NCBI GenBank assembly: GCA_031267135.1
Contig: JAIRZQ010000017.1
Coordinates: forward strand, 1 to 38,548
Reading direction: 5' to 3'
Length of the DNA stretch: 38,548 nt
Origin: Prevotellaceae bacterium
GTDB taxonomy: Bacteria; Bacteroidota; Bacteroidia; Bacteroidales; UBA932
The position numbers and the translations under genes were made by a program. This document shows positions 29,824 to 38,548 of this stretch, piece by piece; position 1 is the first letter of the stretch; each line of letters opens with the position of its first letter. The notes beneath the pieces were generated by a model, which was not told the DNA's origin, did not search any database, and saw nothing but the letters and a program-made list of their open reading frames with translations.

Positions 29824-31191
29824 ATGAATAACGATAAGTTAAAAGATTTATTTCACAAAAAATTATTTAATCACGAAGCCGCAGTTTCGGAGTCGGATTG
29901 GGAAATTATAAGTGAACGTATCAGAAAAAGACATCGCCGTAAGATCATTCCTCTGTTTTATATTTACGGCACAACGGGAATTGCCGTTGCTGCCCTGTTG
30001 ATTGTCATGTTTCTGATGAAACCGAATGCTGCTAATATCACTGACGCCGCAATAAGTCAATCAAATGACAGTAAACAAACAGTAAAATCCGAAAAAATTG
30101 ATACGGCAGAAGATAATCAAAATAATAACAGCAAAAAAAACAGCAGTCTTACAGATATAAATCAAAATAAGCAGATAAATAATGATATAATCGAAAATAC
30201 AAACAAATCTGTAAAAATTGCATATAATCAACATAATGAATACAACAATAAAGTAATACAAACCAAAAGCACAGATGAAAATACCAACAGGCATGTCGAT
30301 GAAATCGAAAAAATAGACTACAGTAAATTTACTATTAGTTCGATTGATTTTATAACTGCTAATGAAATCGAAAAAACGGTTGCAAAAACATCGTATCCGA
30401 CTGACGGGGAAGAATCAAAAACCGTAAGCAGCCCGGAAGCCAACCAAACAAGTGCCGGCGATGAATGGTGGAATCAAATTGAAGCAGAAACCGCAAAAGA
30501 AAAAAGCAAAAACACATTAACGCTTGCGCTCGAATCGGGGAATAATATAGGGAAAAATTCGGTAATGGGAGATTTTACAAACAACGGTTCAAAATATAAT
30601 GCAGTACAATATCCGGAAACAGCAGCGGATATGCCGGCATTGTCGGCTCCTCCAATATCATCGCACGAAAATTTGGGATCAGAATACAAAACCGATATGA
30701 AACATAAGCATCCTCTGAATTTCGGCATACGTATTAAGAAAAACATAGGTAAGAACATAATAATAAAAACAGGATTGTCTTATTCATATTTTCTATCGGA
30801 ATCCGGTAATGCAAATGGAAAACGTCAGCAGCAAATACATTACATCGGAATACCTTTGGGATTTGAATATTTAATATTTAAGAAAAATAATTTCAATATT
30901 TATTTATCGGGCGAATTTGCCGCTGAAAAGGGAATTTTATACAGTTACAAGGAAGCATCTATAAATGTTTCGACAAAAGAATTCAAAACAATGGAAAACG
31001 GAAGCATACGCAGCATACAGTTTTCGACAAATGCAGGATTGGGAGTATCGTATAACTTTATAAAAAACATAGGAATATATGTCGAACCGAATGCCGTATA
31101 TTACATAAAAGACAACAATCAGCGTGAAAGTTTCAGAACCGAAAAGCCATTCAATTTCGGTTTGAATATAGGTCTTAAATACGATTTTTAG
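29824..31191 (+). CDS. Putative dual-membrane-spanning anti-sigma factor (cytoplasmic N-terminus, one TM, long N/K/E-rich linker, C-terminal outer-membrane beta-barrel)
   Basis: 30 nt after the ECF sigma gene; TM PLFYIYGTTGIAVAALLIVMFLM preceded by RKRHRRK; C-terminal amphipathic strand pattern from HPLNFGIRIKK to ...FNFGLNIGLKYDF ending in Phe. Confidence 0.72.
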   Translation: MNNDKLKDLFHKKLFNHEAAVSESDWEIISERIRKRHRRKIIPLFYIYGTTGIAVAALLIVMFLMKPNAANITDAAISQSNDSKQTVKSEKIDTAEDNQNNNSKKNSSLTDINQNKQINNDIIENTNKSVKIAYNQHNEYNNKVIQTKSTDENTNRHVDEIEKIDYSKFTISSIDFITANEIEKTVAKTSYPTDGEESKTVSSPEANQTSAGDEWWNQIEAETAKEKSKNTLTLALESGNNIGKNSVMGDFTNNGSKYNAVQYPETAADMPALSAPPISSHENLGSEYKTDMKHKHPLNFGIRIKKNIGKNIIIKTGLSYSYFLSESGNANGKRQQQIHYIGIPLGFEYLIFKKNNFNIYLSGEFAAEKGILYSYKEASINVSTKEFKTMENGSIRSIQFSTNAGLGVSYNFIKNIGIYVEPNAVYYIKDNNQRESFRTEKPFNFGLNIGLKYDF

Positions 31192-31232
31192 ATTTTGAAA
31201 TAGAACAGATATGTTTCCAACAGAGAAAAATT

Positions 31233-32432
31233 TTATTTTGCCGTTTCATTTACTTTTTTGCGTATCCACAATGCATTAATCAGGCAAATTACGGAAAGAA
31301 TTGCAAAACCTGACGAAAATGTAAATATCAGGCTTGAAGCTATATTGGCATTGTCGAACAAAACAGAAATCTTTGCGATATAAAAATTGCGAAGAATTAA
31401 AACAATCACAAATGCAAGTGCAAATATGCAAACGGTAAGCAATAAGCCCAGTATTTGATAAGGCTTTGCAACCGTAGAGCGCGAATATCCAAGCAAAATC
31501 ATATTTTCGAGTTTTTCCCTGTTTTTGTAAATAAGCAAACTTATACTCAGCAACATCAACGATACAGCCAGAAGCGTAATAATCAATCCTATCACAAGAA
31601 CAGTAATTATAACTAAACGAAGAAAATACGCCGCTTTACCCGTGTTGCCTCTGTAGTCGGCTATTTCGTAATTTTTTTCGCCGAAATATTTTGCAATCAG
31701 CGGATCGCTCAGATTGTAAATTTCAACAAGAATACGCGATGGCATTGATGTCTTTTCATTTTCGCTTCCATATTCGACATTTGCCCATTTCAGAAACGAC
31801 TCGGGTACAAGTATAGTATTCAGCTTATCGGAAAAGCCTGCAATATGTGCATCAAAATTTTTGCTTTTGCCGTTTCCGTAAGCTGTTACCGTTAATTTTA
31901 TTTTTTCTACAAGATTTTCCGAAACCTGAGGCAATCCCTGCGACTGAGCAAATCCGAAATTGTAGAGAGTAAGATAGGTTCGCGGGATAATAATAGGAAT
32001 ATTACTATGCTCGTCTGACCAAGTCCAGTTTTCATTTTGCACGTCTATAAAATCGTCGGGGACAGATTCAAAAAACATTTCCGTATAAAATCGCCTGAAA
32101 GTTGACGATGAAACAGATGCGCGAATACCGAATTTGCTTGATGTAAAAAAGCCGATTTTTTTCACAAAAGGCTGTTGCTTTATATCGTCAACATCTTTTT
32201 CGCTAAATGTGTTTGATATCAGCGAAAAATTAGACAGTGTCGAAACTTTTTTGTTTATCACCAAGAAATCGGGTTTCAGAAAGCTGTCGTTAGAGCTGTA
32301 AAGCGGTTTTGTATCGGCATAAAACTGAATGCCGAACAAAATTATTGAAAGTCCTATAAAGCCTGCAAAAACATAACCTGCAAGTTGAGGAATACTCAAG
32401 TTTTTCCTTAATAATTTCCACATCAGCATCAT
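31233..32432 (-). CDS. ABC transporter permease-like protein (FtsX/MacB type)
   Basis: N-terminal TM, large extracytoplasmic domain, three C-terminal TMs; overlaps ATPase gene by 4 nt. Confidence 0.75.
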   Translation of the reverse strand: MMLMWKLLRKNLSIPQLAGYVFAGFIGLSIILFGIQFYADTKPLYSSNDSFLKPDFLVINKKVSTLSNFSLISNTFSEKDVDDIKQQPFVKKIGFFTSSKFGIRASVSSSTFRRFYTEMFFESVPDDFIDVQNENWTWSDEHSNIPIIIPRTYLTLYNFGFAQSQGLPQVSENLVEKIKLTVTAYGNGKSKNFDAHIAGFSDKLNTILVPESFLKWANVEYGSENEKTSMPSRILVEIYNLSDPLIAKYFGEKNYEIADYRGNTGKAAYFLRLVIITVLVIGLIITLLAVSLMLLSISLLIYKNREKLENMILLGYSRSTVAKPYQILGLLLTVCIFALAFVIVLILRNFYIAKISVLFDNANIASSLIFTFSSGFAILSVICLINALWIRKKVNETAK

Positions 32433-33073
32433 AACTGTATTTTATAATTATAATTGAATTTATATGTTTCGCCGAGCGATGCAACCAGTAATGCCGCGTT
32501 TTGACTTTTTACTTCATTGGCAATAAGCGTACAGGCTATCGTGTAATTTGTTTCATCAAGATGGCTGAACGTTTCATCAAGCAGAAGAAAATCGAAAGGC
32601 TGGCAAAGCGAACGGATTATTGCAACTCGCTGCTTTTGTCCGAACGAAAGCAATGACAATGGAGTATTAATTTTTGCTGAAATTCCCATCTGTTCAAACA
32701 GTTCTTCAATCTGTCGTTTTGTTTTATGATTTGTGAGGCGATTTTTTATTTCTACGTTTTCTATTGCCGTCAGTTCTTCAAACAGGCGAAAACCTTGAAA
32801 AACAAGGCTGATATGACTACTGCGCAATTCTTTCTTCTGTGCATGGTTAAGTGTTTTGGCATTTTTCCCATCAAACAGAATTTCGCCCGAATAGTCGCTA
32901 CGCCTGCAATAAATAAAATCAAACAGTGATGATTTTCCTTTGCCCGATTCGGAAAAAATCAAATAAGTATTTTCCTTGTTGAAGCAAATATTTTTAAGCC
33001 AAATTTCCGAGCCTGAAACATCAGACTCGGAAAATATATCGGGCTTTATGATATTCAATTCTACTGTTCTCAC
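32429..33073 (-). CDS. Divergent ABC transporter ATP-binding protein
   Basis: Walker A-like SESGKGKSS, Q-loop SLVFQGFRLFEELTAIENV, signature LSFGQKQRVAIIRSL, Walker B FLLLDETFSHLDE. Confidence 0.85.
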   Translation of the reverse strand: MRTVELNIIKPDIFSESDVSGSEIWLKNICFNKENTYLIFSESGKGKSSLFDFIYCRRSDYSGEILFDGKNAKTLNHAQKKELRSSHISLVFQGFRLFEELTAIENVEIKNRLTNHKTKRQIEELFEQMGISAKINTPLSLLSFGQKQRVAIIRSLCQPFDFLLLDETFSHLDETNYTIACTLIANEVKSQNAALLVASLGETYKFNYNYKIQL

Positions 33074-33076
33074 GGT

Positions 33077-34747
33077 TTAATAAATCCTGTCTGAAATATA
33101 TTCTGCCGCAAGCTTATCAATTTCTTTGAGAATAACTTTGGAAGCATAATCACTGTCGTTGAGTTTTATTTTCAGCTCTCCGCCATCCGTATTCATTGAA
33201 CTTATACTTATTGATTTTAATTTTTCGAGAAGCGGCATAACCATGTTTCCATTTTGCGACATTGCTATAAAAGTTTTCAACAATGCTGGATAATCGTTGA
33301 TGTTTATATTCCAGTAAAAATAAGCCAAAGCATCTTTAAGTTCCTTGCCAAAATTTTTTGCCGATGTTATGTTTGAACTGTAACCTTTGTCAAAGAATTT
33401 TGCAATTGCCTCGGGAGTTCCTGTAAAATATGCAGCATTTTTGTTTACTGCAAAATAGAAATTCATATTTTGTATTTCCAGTGAATAATATCCATCAGAG
33501 TTTTTTACAAATCCTACCTGTTCAATTAAAGCAGTTATATTATTTTCTTTTCCTTCGACAATACCTGCTGCTATTGCAAAATCAGGAGTCATAATATTGG
33601 TAATTCCGGACAAGCTTCCGATAAAATCGCCGGTAAAATTTTCGAGGATGGAAGTTATTTGCGCATCATACTGTTCTATCATCATTTTCTGCGCCAGATT
33701 ATAGCTGCTTGTATAGCCGCTGTATTTGTCAACAATAACTTCTTCTTCATCTGTTACATTGCCATAATCGTCGAGTATTTCAACCTGTTCGGTTGTTGTT
33801 TCGGCAGTTTCTCCGGCTTGATCCAAACCGATCATTTTTTTATACTGGCTGTAAATATCAAGCGGCTTAATCGCAAACTTAAAAGCCAGTAAGCTTTTGT
33901 CGGAAATATATCTGTACAGATCGCTGTTGAAATCCGTTCTATATGATTTGTCAAACAGTTCTGTTGCTTTTTCAAAAGGCAGCAGTTTTGCATTTGCAGC
34001 AAATTCACCCTTTTCCGAATTAATACTTACCGACATTGACATATCCTTGTACGCTTCGAGATTTTTCAATACGGCGTTATCCATTGCAGCGGAATAGTAT
34101 GGTATCCGGTTTAAAATATTAAACAGTAAAAGATTACATTCGGCATACAAATATAAATCATTTTTGCCGGAATAGTCGGCTTTAAATAATTCGTTTGCAA
34201 GGATGCTTTTTGACTCGTCTTTATTGAAAACATCAACGCCGTAGCCGGCTGCATTTGATATTACGGCAATTTCGTCGTTCCATTGCACAGTCGATATTCC
34301 ATCCGGCAAGCGAATCAATCTGTTCTCAACATCATCCATTAATTTTGTCTTTGTAAGAAAATTTTCAAATGTTTTCAGATTATCTATCAAAAATACGGCG
34401 CCATAGTATGGTTCCGCATTTTCGGAATGATCTGTCAGCGCCAGATAAAGAAAAATATTGTCAAGGTTTAATCCCGAAATACGGGTATCTTTCAAAACAT
34501 CCTTGATGATTTTTGCTTCTTCGGCAGGCGCCTGTTCTATTTCCTGTTGCAAAAGGCTGTAAACCTTATATTGATCGGGATTGTTTAATCCTGCTTTTTC
34601 AATAATCTGTTTAGCGTTAATTGACAGTACGATTGCTGCATTGTCGGGAACAGCAACGAGATGCGAATCGGTTACGCTCTGTTTAGAGCAACCACAAATA
34701 ATTACGCTGCACAGCGCAATAATAATTGAGAATTTAACTGTTTTCAT
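33077..34747 (-). CDS. DUF4836-like lipoprotein
   Basis: Lipobox CSVIICGCSKQ; HLVAVPDNAAIVLSINAKQIIEKAGL opening typical of the family. Confidence 0.75.
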   Translation of the reverse strand: MKTVKFSIIIALCSVIICGCSKQSVTDSHLVAVPDNAAIVLSINAKQIIEKAGLNNPDQYKVYSLLQQEIEQAPAEEAKIIKDVLKDTRISGLNLDNIFLYLALTDHSENAEPYYGAVFLIDNLKTFENFLTKTKLMDDVENRLIRLPDGISTVQWNDEIAVISNAAGYGVDVFNKDESKSILANELFKADYSGKNDLYLYAECNLLLFNILNRIPYYSAAMDNAVLKNLEAYKDMSMSVSINSEKGEFAANAKLLPFEKATELFDKSYRTDFNSDLYRYISDKSLLAFKFAIKPLDIYSQYKKMIGLDQAGETAETTTEQVEILDDYGNVTDEEEVIVDKYSGYTSSYNLAQKMMIEQYDAQITSILENFTGDFIGSLSGITNIMTPDFAIAAGIVEGKENNITALIEQVGFVKNSDGYYSLEIQNMNFYFAVNKNAAYFTGTPEAIAKFFDKGYSSNITSAKNFGKELKDALAYFYWNININDYPALLKTFIAMSQNGNMVMPLLEKLKSISISSMNTDGGELKIKLNDSDYASKVILKEIDKLAAEYISDRIY

Positions 34748-34795
34748 TTTCCAATTTGTTATAATTTTATTTTATTAATTAATCTTCTGTTTTAT

Positions 34796-36064
34796 TTAAA
34801 AAATTCTTTCAAATCCTGTATATTTCTGCAACATTTTAGGAATTAATATTCCATGTTCGGTTTGATTGTTTTCCAGCAATGCCGCAACAATTCGCGGCAA
34901 CGCTAATGCACTTCCGTTGAGCGTATGCGCCGGCTGCGTTTTTTTGTTTTCATCACGATAGCGCAATTTCAGACGATTTGCCTGAAATGATTCAAAATTG
35001 GATACTGAACTTACTTCGAGCCAGCGTTCCTGCGCTGCCGAATAAACTTCAAAGTCGTAAGTAAGAGCAGATGTAAAACTCATATCGCCGCCGCAAAGAC
35101 GAATAATTCTGTAAGGCAGTTCCAACTGTTTGATAATTTCTTCAACGTGGCTTACCATTCTGTCCAGCGCCTCATAAGAGTTTTCGGGTAATGAAAGTTC
35201 CACAATTTCGACCTTATCAAATTGATGCAAACGATTAAGCCCGCGTACATCTTTTCCGTACGATCCTGCTTCGCGCCGGAAACACGGAGTATAAGCCGTC
35301 ATTTTCACAGGGAAATCGGATTTGTTCAAAATCACATCTCTGTAAATATTTGTTACGGGAACTTCGGCTGTCGGTATCAAATAAAAATTATCAAGTTCGG
35401 CGTGATACATTTGTCCTTCCTTGTCGGGTAACTGACCGGTTCCAAAGCCGGAACTTTCGTTAACCATAACAGGCGGTTCTATTTCCAGATAGCCTGCCGC
35501 AGTATTTATATCAAGAAACATCGAAATCAATGCACGCTGCAAACGCGCTCCTTTGCCTTTATATACGGGAAATCCCGCTCCGGTGAGCTTTACACCGAGT
35601 TCAAAATCAATAATATCATATTTTTTTGCAAGCTCCCAGTGAGGTAAAGCATTGTGCAGTTCGGTAATTATTCCTCCGCGCCGTACTTCAACATTGTCAT
35701 CTGCAGTTTTGCCATCGGGAACGGACGTGTGAGGAATATTCGGCAGCAAAACTATTTTTTCGGAAAGAAGTTTTTCTACTTTAATCTGCTCATCTTGCAT
35801 TTTGCTTGAAATTTCTTTAAGTTCAACGCTTTGCTGCTTTGCCGAATTTGCTTCCGCCTGTTTGCCTTCCTTATATAATATTCCTATTTCCTTTGCGATT
35901 TTATTTTGTTCTGCAAGATTTGCATCGAGCCTTGTTTGAATTGCCTTTCTTTCATCATCGAATTTTAGAATTTCGTCGATAATATGTTTGGCATCAAACC
36001 CTTTAACATTCAGTCGTTTGATAATATATGAGGGATTATCCCGTAATTGCTTGATAGTTAACAT
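34796..36064 (-). CDS. serS: Seryl-tRNA synthetase
   Basis: MLTIKQLRDNPSYIIKRLNVKGFDAKHIIDEIL; YLIPTAEVPVTNIYRD; FRREAGSYGKDVRGLNRLHQFDKVEIV; NGSALALPRIVAALLENNQ. Confidence 0.96.
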   Translation of the reverse strand: MLTIKQLRDNPSYIIKRLNVKGFDAKHIIDEILKFDDERKAIQTRLDANLAEQNKIAKEIGILYKEGKQAEANSAKQQSVELKEISSKMQDEQIKVEKLLSEKIVLLPNIPHTSVPDGKTADDNVEVRRGGIITELHNALPHWELAKKYDIIDFELGVKLTGAGFPVYKGKGARLQRALISMFLDINTAAGYLEIEPPVMVNESSGFGTGQLPDKEGQMYHAELDNFYLIPTAEVPVTNIYRDVILNKSDFPVKMTAYTPCFRREAGSYGKDVRGLNRLHQFDKVEIVELSLPENSYEALDRMVSHVEEIIKQLELPYRIIRLCGGDMSFTSALTYDFEVYSAAQERWLEVSSVSNFESFQANRLKLRYRDENKKTQPAHTLNGSALALPRIVAALLENNQTEHGILIPKMLQKYTGFERIF

Positions 36065-36102
36065 TTAATTTATTATTTTTTAAAAATGACTAAAAAATCA
36101 TG

Positions 36103-36110
36103 CAAATATA
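36103..36110 (-). promoter_or_regulatory. -7 box TATATTTG for serS
   Basis: Reverse complement of CAAATATA, about 39 nt upstream of the serS ATG. Confidence 0.4.
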
Positions 36111-36262
36111 CTAAACAAATAATATTTTTGAAATAATTTAATCTAAAAAATCTCATTTTTCTGTAAAATTCGGAATTTGATTAGATACTTAACATTTCGC
36201 CTATGAGTAATTATTCATGTTAAAATACTGTTTATGAAAACAGTCAACGTTTTATAATAACT

Positions 36263-37516
36263 TCATTTCAGGTTCTGTAAATTATTTTTACAATAGCACA
36301 AAGCGTATTTTGTTGTCGGAGCTGCAAAAACCGCTGCGGTAAGTATTGCCGAAACATTTGCTATATCAACAAGCTCGCCGTTGGGATAAAGTATTTTTAT
36401 ATTTTCGCTTTTGGGCGTATAGGCTTTTGACGAAACAGCTTCGTGGCTTACAAAATAATCAATATCTTCATCGCTGATGCGTAACAGTGATTTTGTATTT
36501 TGTCGTATTGTTTCTATATTTTCCGGATTGAAAGGATTTTCTGATAGCCGGCAGCGAAAAAGTTTACGGTTTATAAGCATTTTACAAAGTTGTGACAATA
36601 CAAAATCTTTGTTCATACACCATACTTTTATTGCCGATTCTATATCGCAATCGGTAAGATTGATAAAATGCTCGATAGGTAATTCGCTACCGGAATATTT
36701 TCCAAATTCGTCGATGGTTATGTTATTTTGCAGAAAAAATTGCAGCGCAGGAGCAGCAAAAAGATTTTCGCCTTTGTGAGAAAGCTCTTTTGCCCGCCGC
36801 AAAATATTGACAAGTATCTTTTCGGCAGCCAATACGGTTTTATGCAAATAAACCTGCCAGTACATTAAATGTCGTGAAATTAAAAACTTTTCTATCGAAT
36901 AAATTCCTTTGGCTTCGACAACAAGTTCGTCATCAACCACATTAAGCATCTTTATTATTCTGCCCAAACCTATCATTCCTTCTGCCACGCCCGAAAAAAA
37001 ACTGTCGCGGCTTAAATAATCAAGCCTGTCAACATCAAGCTGGCTTGAAACCAGCTGATGCAAAAACTTTTTGTGATACGTATTGTTGAAAATTGCAATA
37101 GCCAAATACAAACGACCGTCCATTTGCATGTTTATTTCGTGCATAAGTACAGCCGAAATATCTTCATGACCGGTATCTTCGCTTATTATGCTGTGTTCGA
37201 GCGAATGGCTGAAAGGTCCATGACCTATGTCGTGCAAAAGAATTGCGCAAACGGCAGCTTCGCTTTCTTCTTCGGTAATTTCACATCCTTTCGAACGCAA
37301 AATATCTATTGCCTGCGTCATAAGATACATTGCTCCGAGCGCATGCTGAAACCTGTTGTGACACGCGCCGGGATATACAAGATACGAAAGACTGAGCTGC
37401 TTGATATTACGCAGGCGCTGAACATAACCGTGTTCTATAAGCTCGGCAGCAAGGTTCGCCGGTATGTTGATAAATCCGTGAACAGGGTCGTTTACTATTT
37501 TTTGCTTGTAATTCAT
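36263..37516 (-). CDS. HD domain phosphohydrolase (dGTPase/SAMHD1-like)
   Basis: KIVNDPVHGFINIP; YVQRLRNIKQLSLSYLVYPGACHNRFQHALGAMYL; LLHDIGHGPFSHSLEH; start at ATG 37516 preferred. Confidence 0.92.
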   Translation of the reverse strand: MNYKQKIVNDPVHGFINIPANLAAELIEHGYVQRLRNIKQLSLSYLVYPGACHNRFQHALGAMYLMTQAIDILRSKGCEITEEESEAAVCAILLHDIGHGPFSHSLEHSIISEDTGHEDISAVLMHEINMQMDGRLYLAIAIFNNTYHKKFLHQLVSSQLDVDRLDYLSRDSFFSGVAEGMIGLGRIIKMLNVVDDELVVEAKGIYSIEKFLISRHLMYWQVYLHKTVLAAEKILVNILRRAKELSHKGENLFAAPALQFFLQNNITIDEFGKYSGSELPIEHFINLTDCDIESAIKVWCMNKDFVLSQLCKMLINRKLFRCRLSENPFNPENIETIRQNTKSLLRISDEDIDYFVSHEAVSSKAYTPKSENIKILYPNGELVDIANVSAILTAAVFAAPTTKYALCYCKNNLQNLK

Positions 37517-37609
37517 AACAATATTATGACCTACAAATATAGATGATTTTTTGAAAAGCGCGCACAAAAATAGACATTATATGGATTTATTCAATATAAA
37601 CGCTATTAT

Positions 37610-37649
37610 AAAAAAATGCTCCTGCTTGCCTTTGCAGCAAATCAGGAAC
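37610..37649 (-). terminator. Likely intrinsic terminator downstream of the 37701..38108 gene
   Basis: On minus strand GTTCCTGATTTGC-TGCAAAG-GCAAGCAGGAGC imperfect stem followed by ATTTTTTT. Confidence 0.5.
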
Positions 37650-37700
37650 ATTATAAAAGTAATAAACTAATATGTTGAGGCCTTTTCCCTGTATAAATTT

Positions 37701-38108
37701 TTACTCGCCAAGGCCTACATTTTCATTTATTTTCCATTGTCCATCTTCTTTAATAAGATTTACATCATCTTCCTTTTCCTGCCCCATTGCAGAAGTCTTT
37801 ACTTTTACCGTTGCTGTATTTCCATCTTCGGAAATCGTTTCGCCAAGAATTTCGAACTTTGAGTCTTTAGCCATTGTTTTCATAGTTTCAAGATAAGCTT
37901 TAGCCTCAGGAGCTTCAAATTGCTCTGCAAGTTTATTGTAACTGTCAACATGTTCTTTGGCAACATATTTTGACAGTTCTTTGAAATCAAAATTTAATGA
38001 TGCTTCACTAAACTTTTTCACAACATCCGAAGGTGTTGCCCCACCGCCACATGCGGTCATAATTAGTCCTGCCATCAAAACAAGAACCATACTTTTCAAT
38101 AATTTCAT
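37701..38108 (-). CDS. DUF4878-like lipoprotein
   Basis: Lipobox LIMTACGGG; GATPSDVVKKFSEASLNFDFKELSKYVA...EDGQWKINENVG. Confidence 0.82.
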   Translation of the reverse strand: MKLLKSMVLVLMAGLIMTACGGGATPSDVVKKFSEASLNFDFKELSKYVAKEHVDSYNKLAEQFEAPEAKAYLETMKTMAKDSKFEILGETISEDGNTATVKVKTSAMGQEKEDDVNLIKEDGQWKINENVGLGE

Positions 38109-38155
38109 AAATTGTTAATTTTAATTGTTAATATTTAAAAACTGTTAATCAAGTA

Positions 38156-38188
38156 CAAAGGTACATCTTATTTTATTATTACAAAAAT
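38156..38188 (-). promoter_or_regulatory. Bacteroidetes promoter TTTTTG-N18-TACCTTTG for the DUF4878-like gene
   Basis: Reverse complement of CAAAGGTA (38156..38163) with CAAAAA upstream at the expected spacing. Confidence 0.55.
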
Positions 38189-38399
38189 TTTTTGCAAAAT
38201 TTTAATTATCGCAGCTTCAAGTATTCAATGCAACTTTTTGTAAAACCTTTTGGCGTTACTGATAAAATATTGATAAAGCATTATTTCGATAGTGCATTAG
38301 CAAAAGGATGGACAATTTCAACATTTACACTTTCTTTGCGTAGCATTTTACCTTTCTTTGTTCGGTAAGTTCAAATAGTAAATGCAACAGAAGTAAAAA

Positions 38400-38433
38400 A
38401 ATCTCTGTTTGGGGCATGCCCCAAACAGAGATT
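38400..38433. repeat. 34-nt perfect palindrome AATCTCTGTTTGGGGCA|TGCCCCAAACAGAGATT
   Basis: Arms 38400..38416 and 38417..38433 are exact reverse complements; 28 nt upstream of the IS30-like transposase ATG. Confidence 0.95.
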
Positions 38434-38461
38434 AAGAAAAATGTCTTACTTTAGTTGTAAT

Positions 38462-38548
38462 ATGAAAAAAAAGAAACATTTAACTCAGGAACAAAGGTAC
38501 ACAATTGCACGGATGCTGCAAGCAGGATGTAGCCGAAAAGAGATTTGT
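38462..38548 (+). mobile_element. IS30-family transposase N-terminus (truncated by window edge)
   Basis: MKKKKHLTQEQRYTIARMLQAGCSRKEIC... matches the IS30-type N-terminal HTH opening. Confidence 0.85.

Noticed and set aside
2758-37567. Many short ORFs antisense to dnaX, priA, prfB, serS, the vWA gene, the HD hydrolase etc. (e.g. 9227..9733, 25143..25640, 25975..26526, 37058..37546)
   Set aside because: They lie opposite strongly recognisable conserved genes and have no family-like features.
38228-38370. Short ORF MQLFVKPFGVTDKILIKHYFDSALAKGWTISTFTLSLRSILPFFVR
   Set aside because: Too short and without family signal; may be debris at the edge of the IS30-like element.
1-38548. tRNA, rRNA, retron or anti-phage defence loci
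   Set aside because: No cloverleaf-like, rRNA-like, reverse-transcriptase or recognisable defence-gene sequences were found on either strand by eye; tRNAscan-SE and DefenseFinder would be needed to exclude them formally.

Overview
AT-rich Bacteroidetes (probably Bacteroidales-type) chromosomal segment. The left edge (1..~2470) is the end of a decaying prophage or integrative element: phage-like genes plus a tyrosine recombinase broken into three reading frames. Next is a housekeeping and envelope backbone: dnaX, a T9SS-type secreted metalloprotease, a vWA protein, a phosphohexomutase, priA, a six-repeat Ig-like lipoprotein, ispH, cmk, a NtrC-like regulator, an HU/SPOR protein, a YgjP-like metallopeptidase, a VanX-like dipeptidase, prfB with its programmed +1 frameshift, engB, lipoproteins, an ECF sigma factor with a putative two-membrane-spanning anti-sigma partner, a divergent ABC transporter, a DUF4836-like lipoprotein, serS, an HD hydrolase and a DUF4878-like lipoprotein. 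The right edge is the start of an IS30-family element. Between 11.8 and 14.6 kb lies an accessory islet: a lineage-specific protein, a perfect-period 21-nt x 8 minisatellite, an FkbM methyltransferase, a glycosyltransferase remnant and stacked IS relics. The most interesting candidate is the ECF sigma / TM-linker-beta-barrel pair at 29251..31191, which looks like a single-polypeptide trans-envelope signalling system. All assignments come from reading the sequence; no database search was run.
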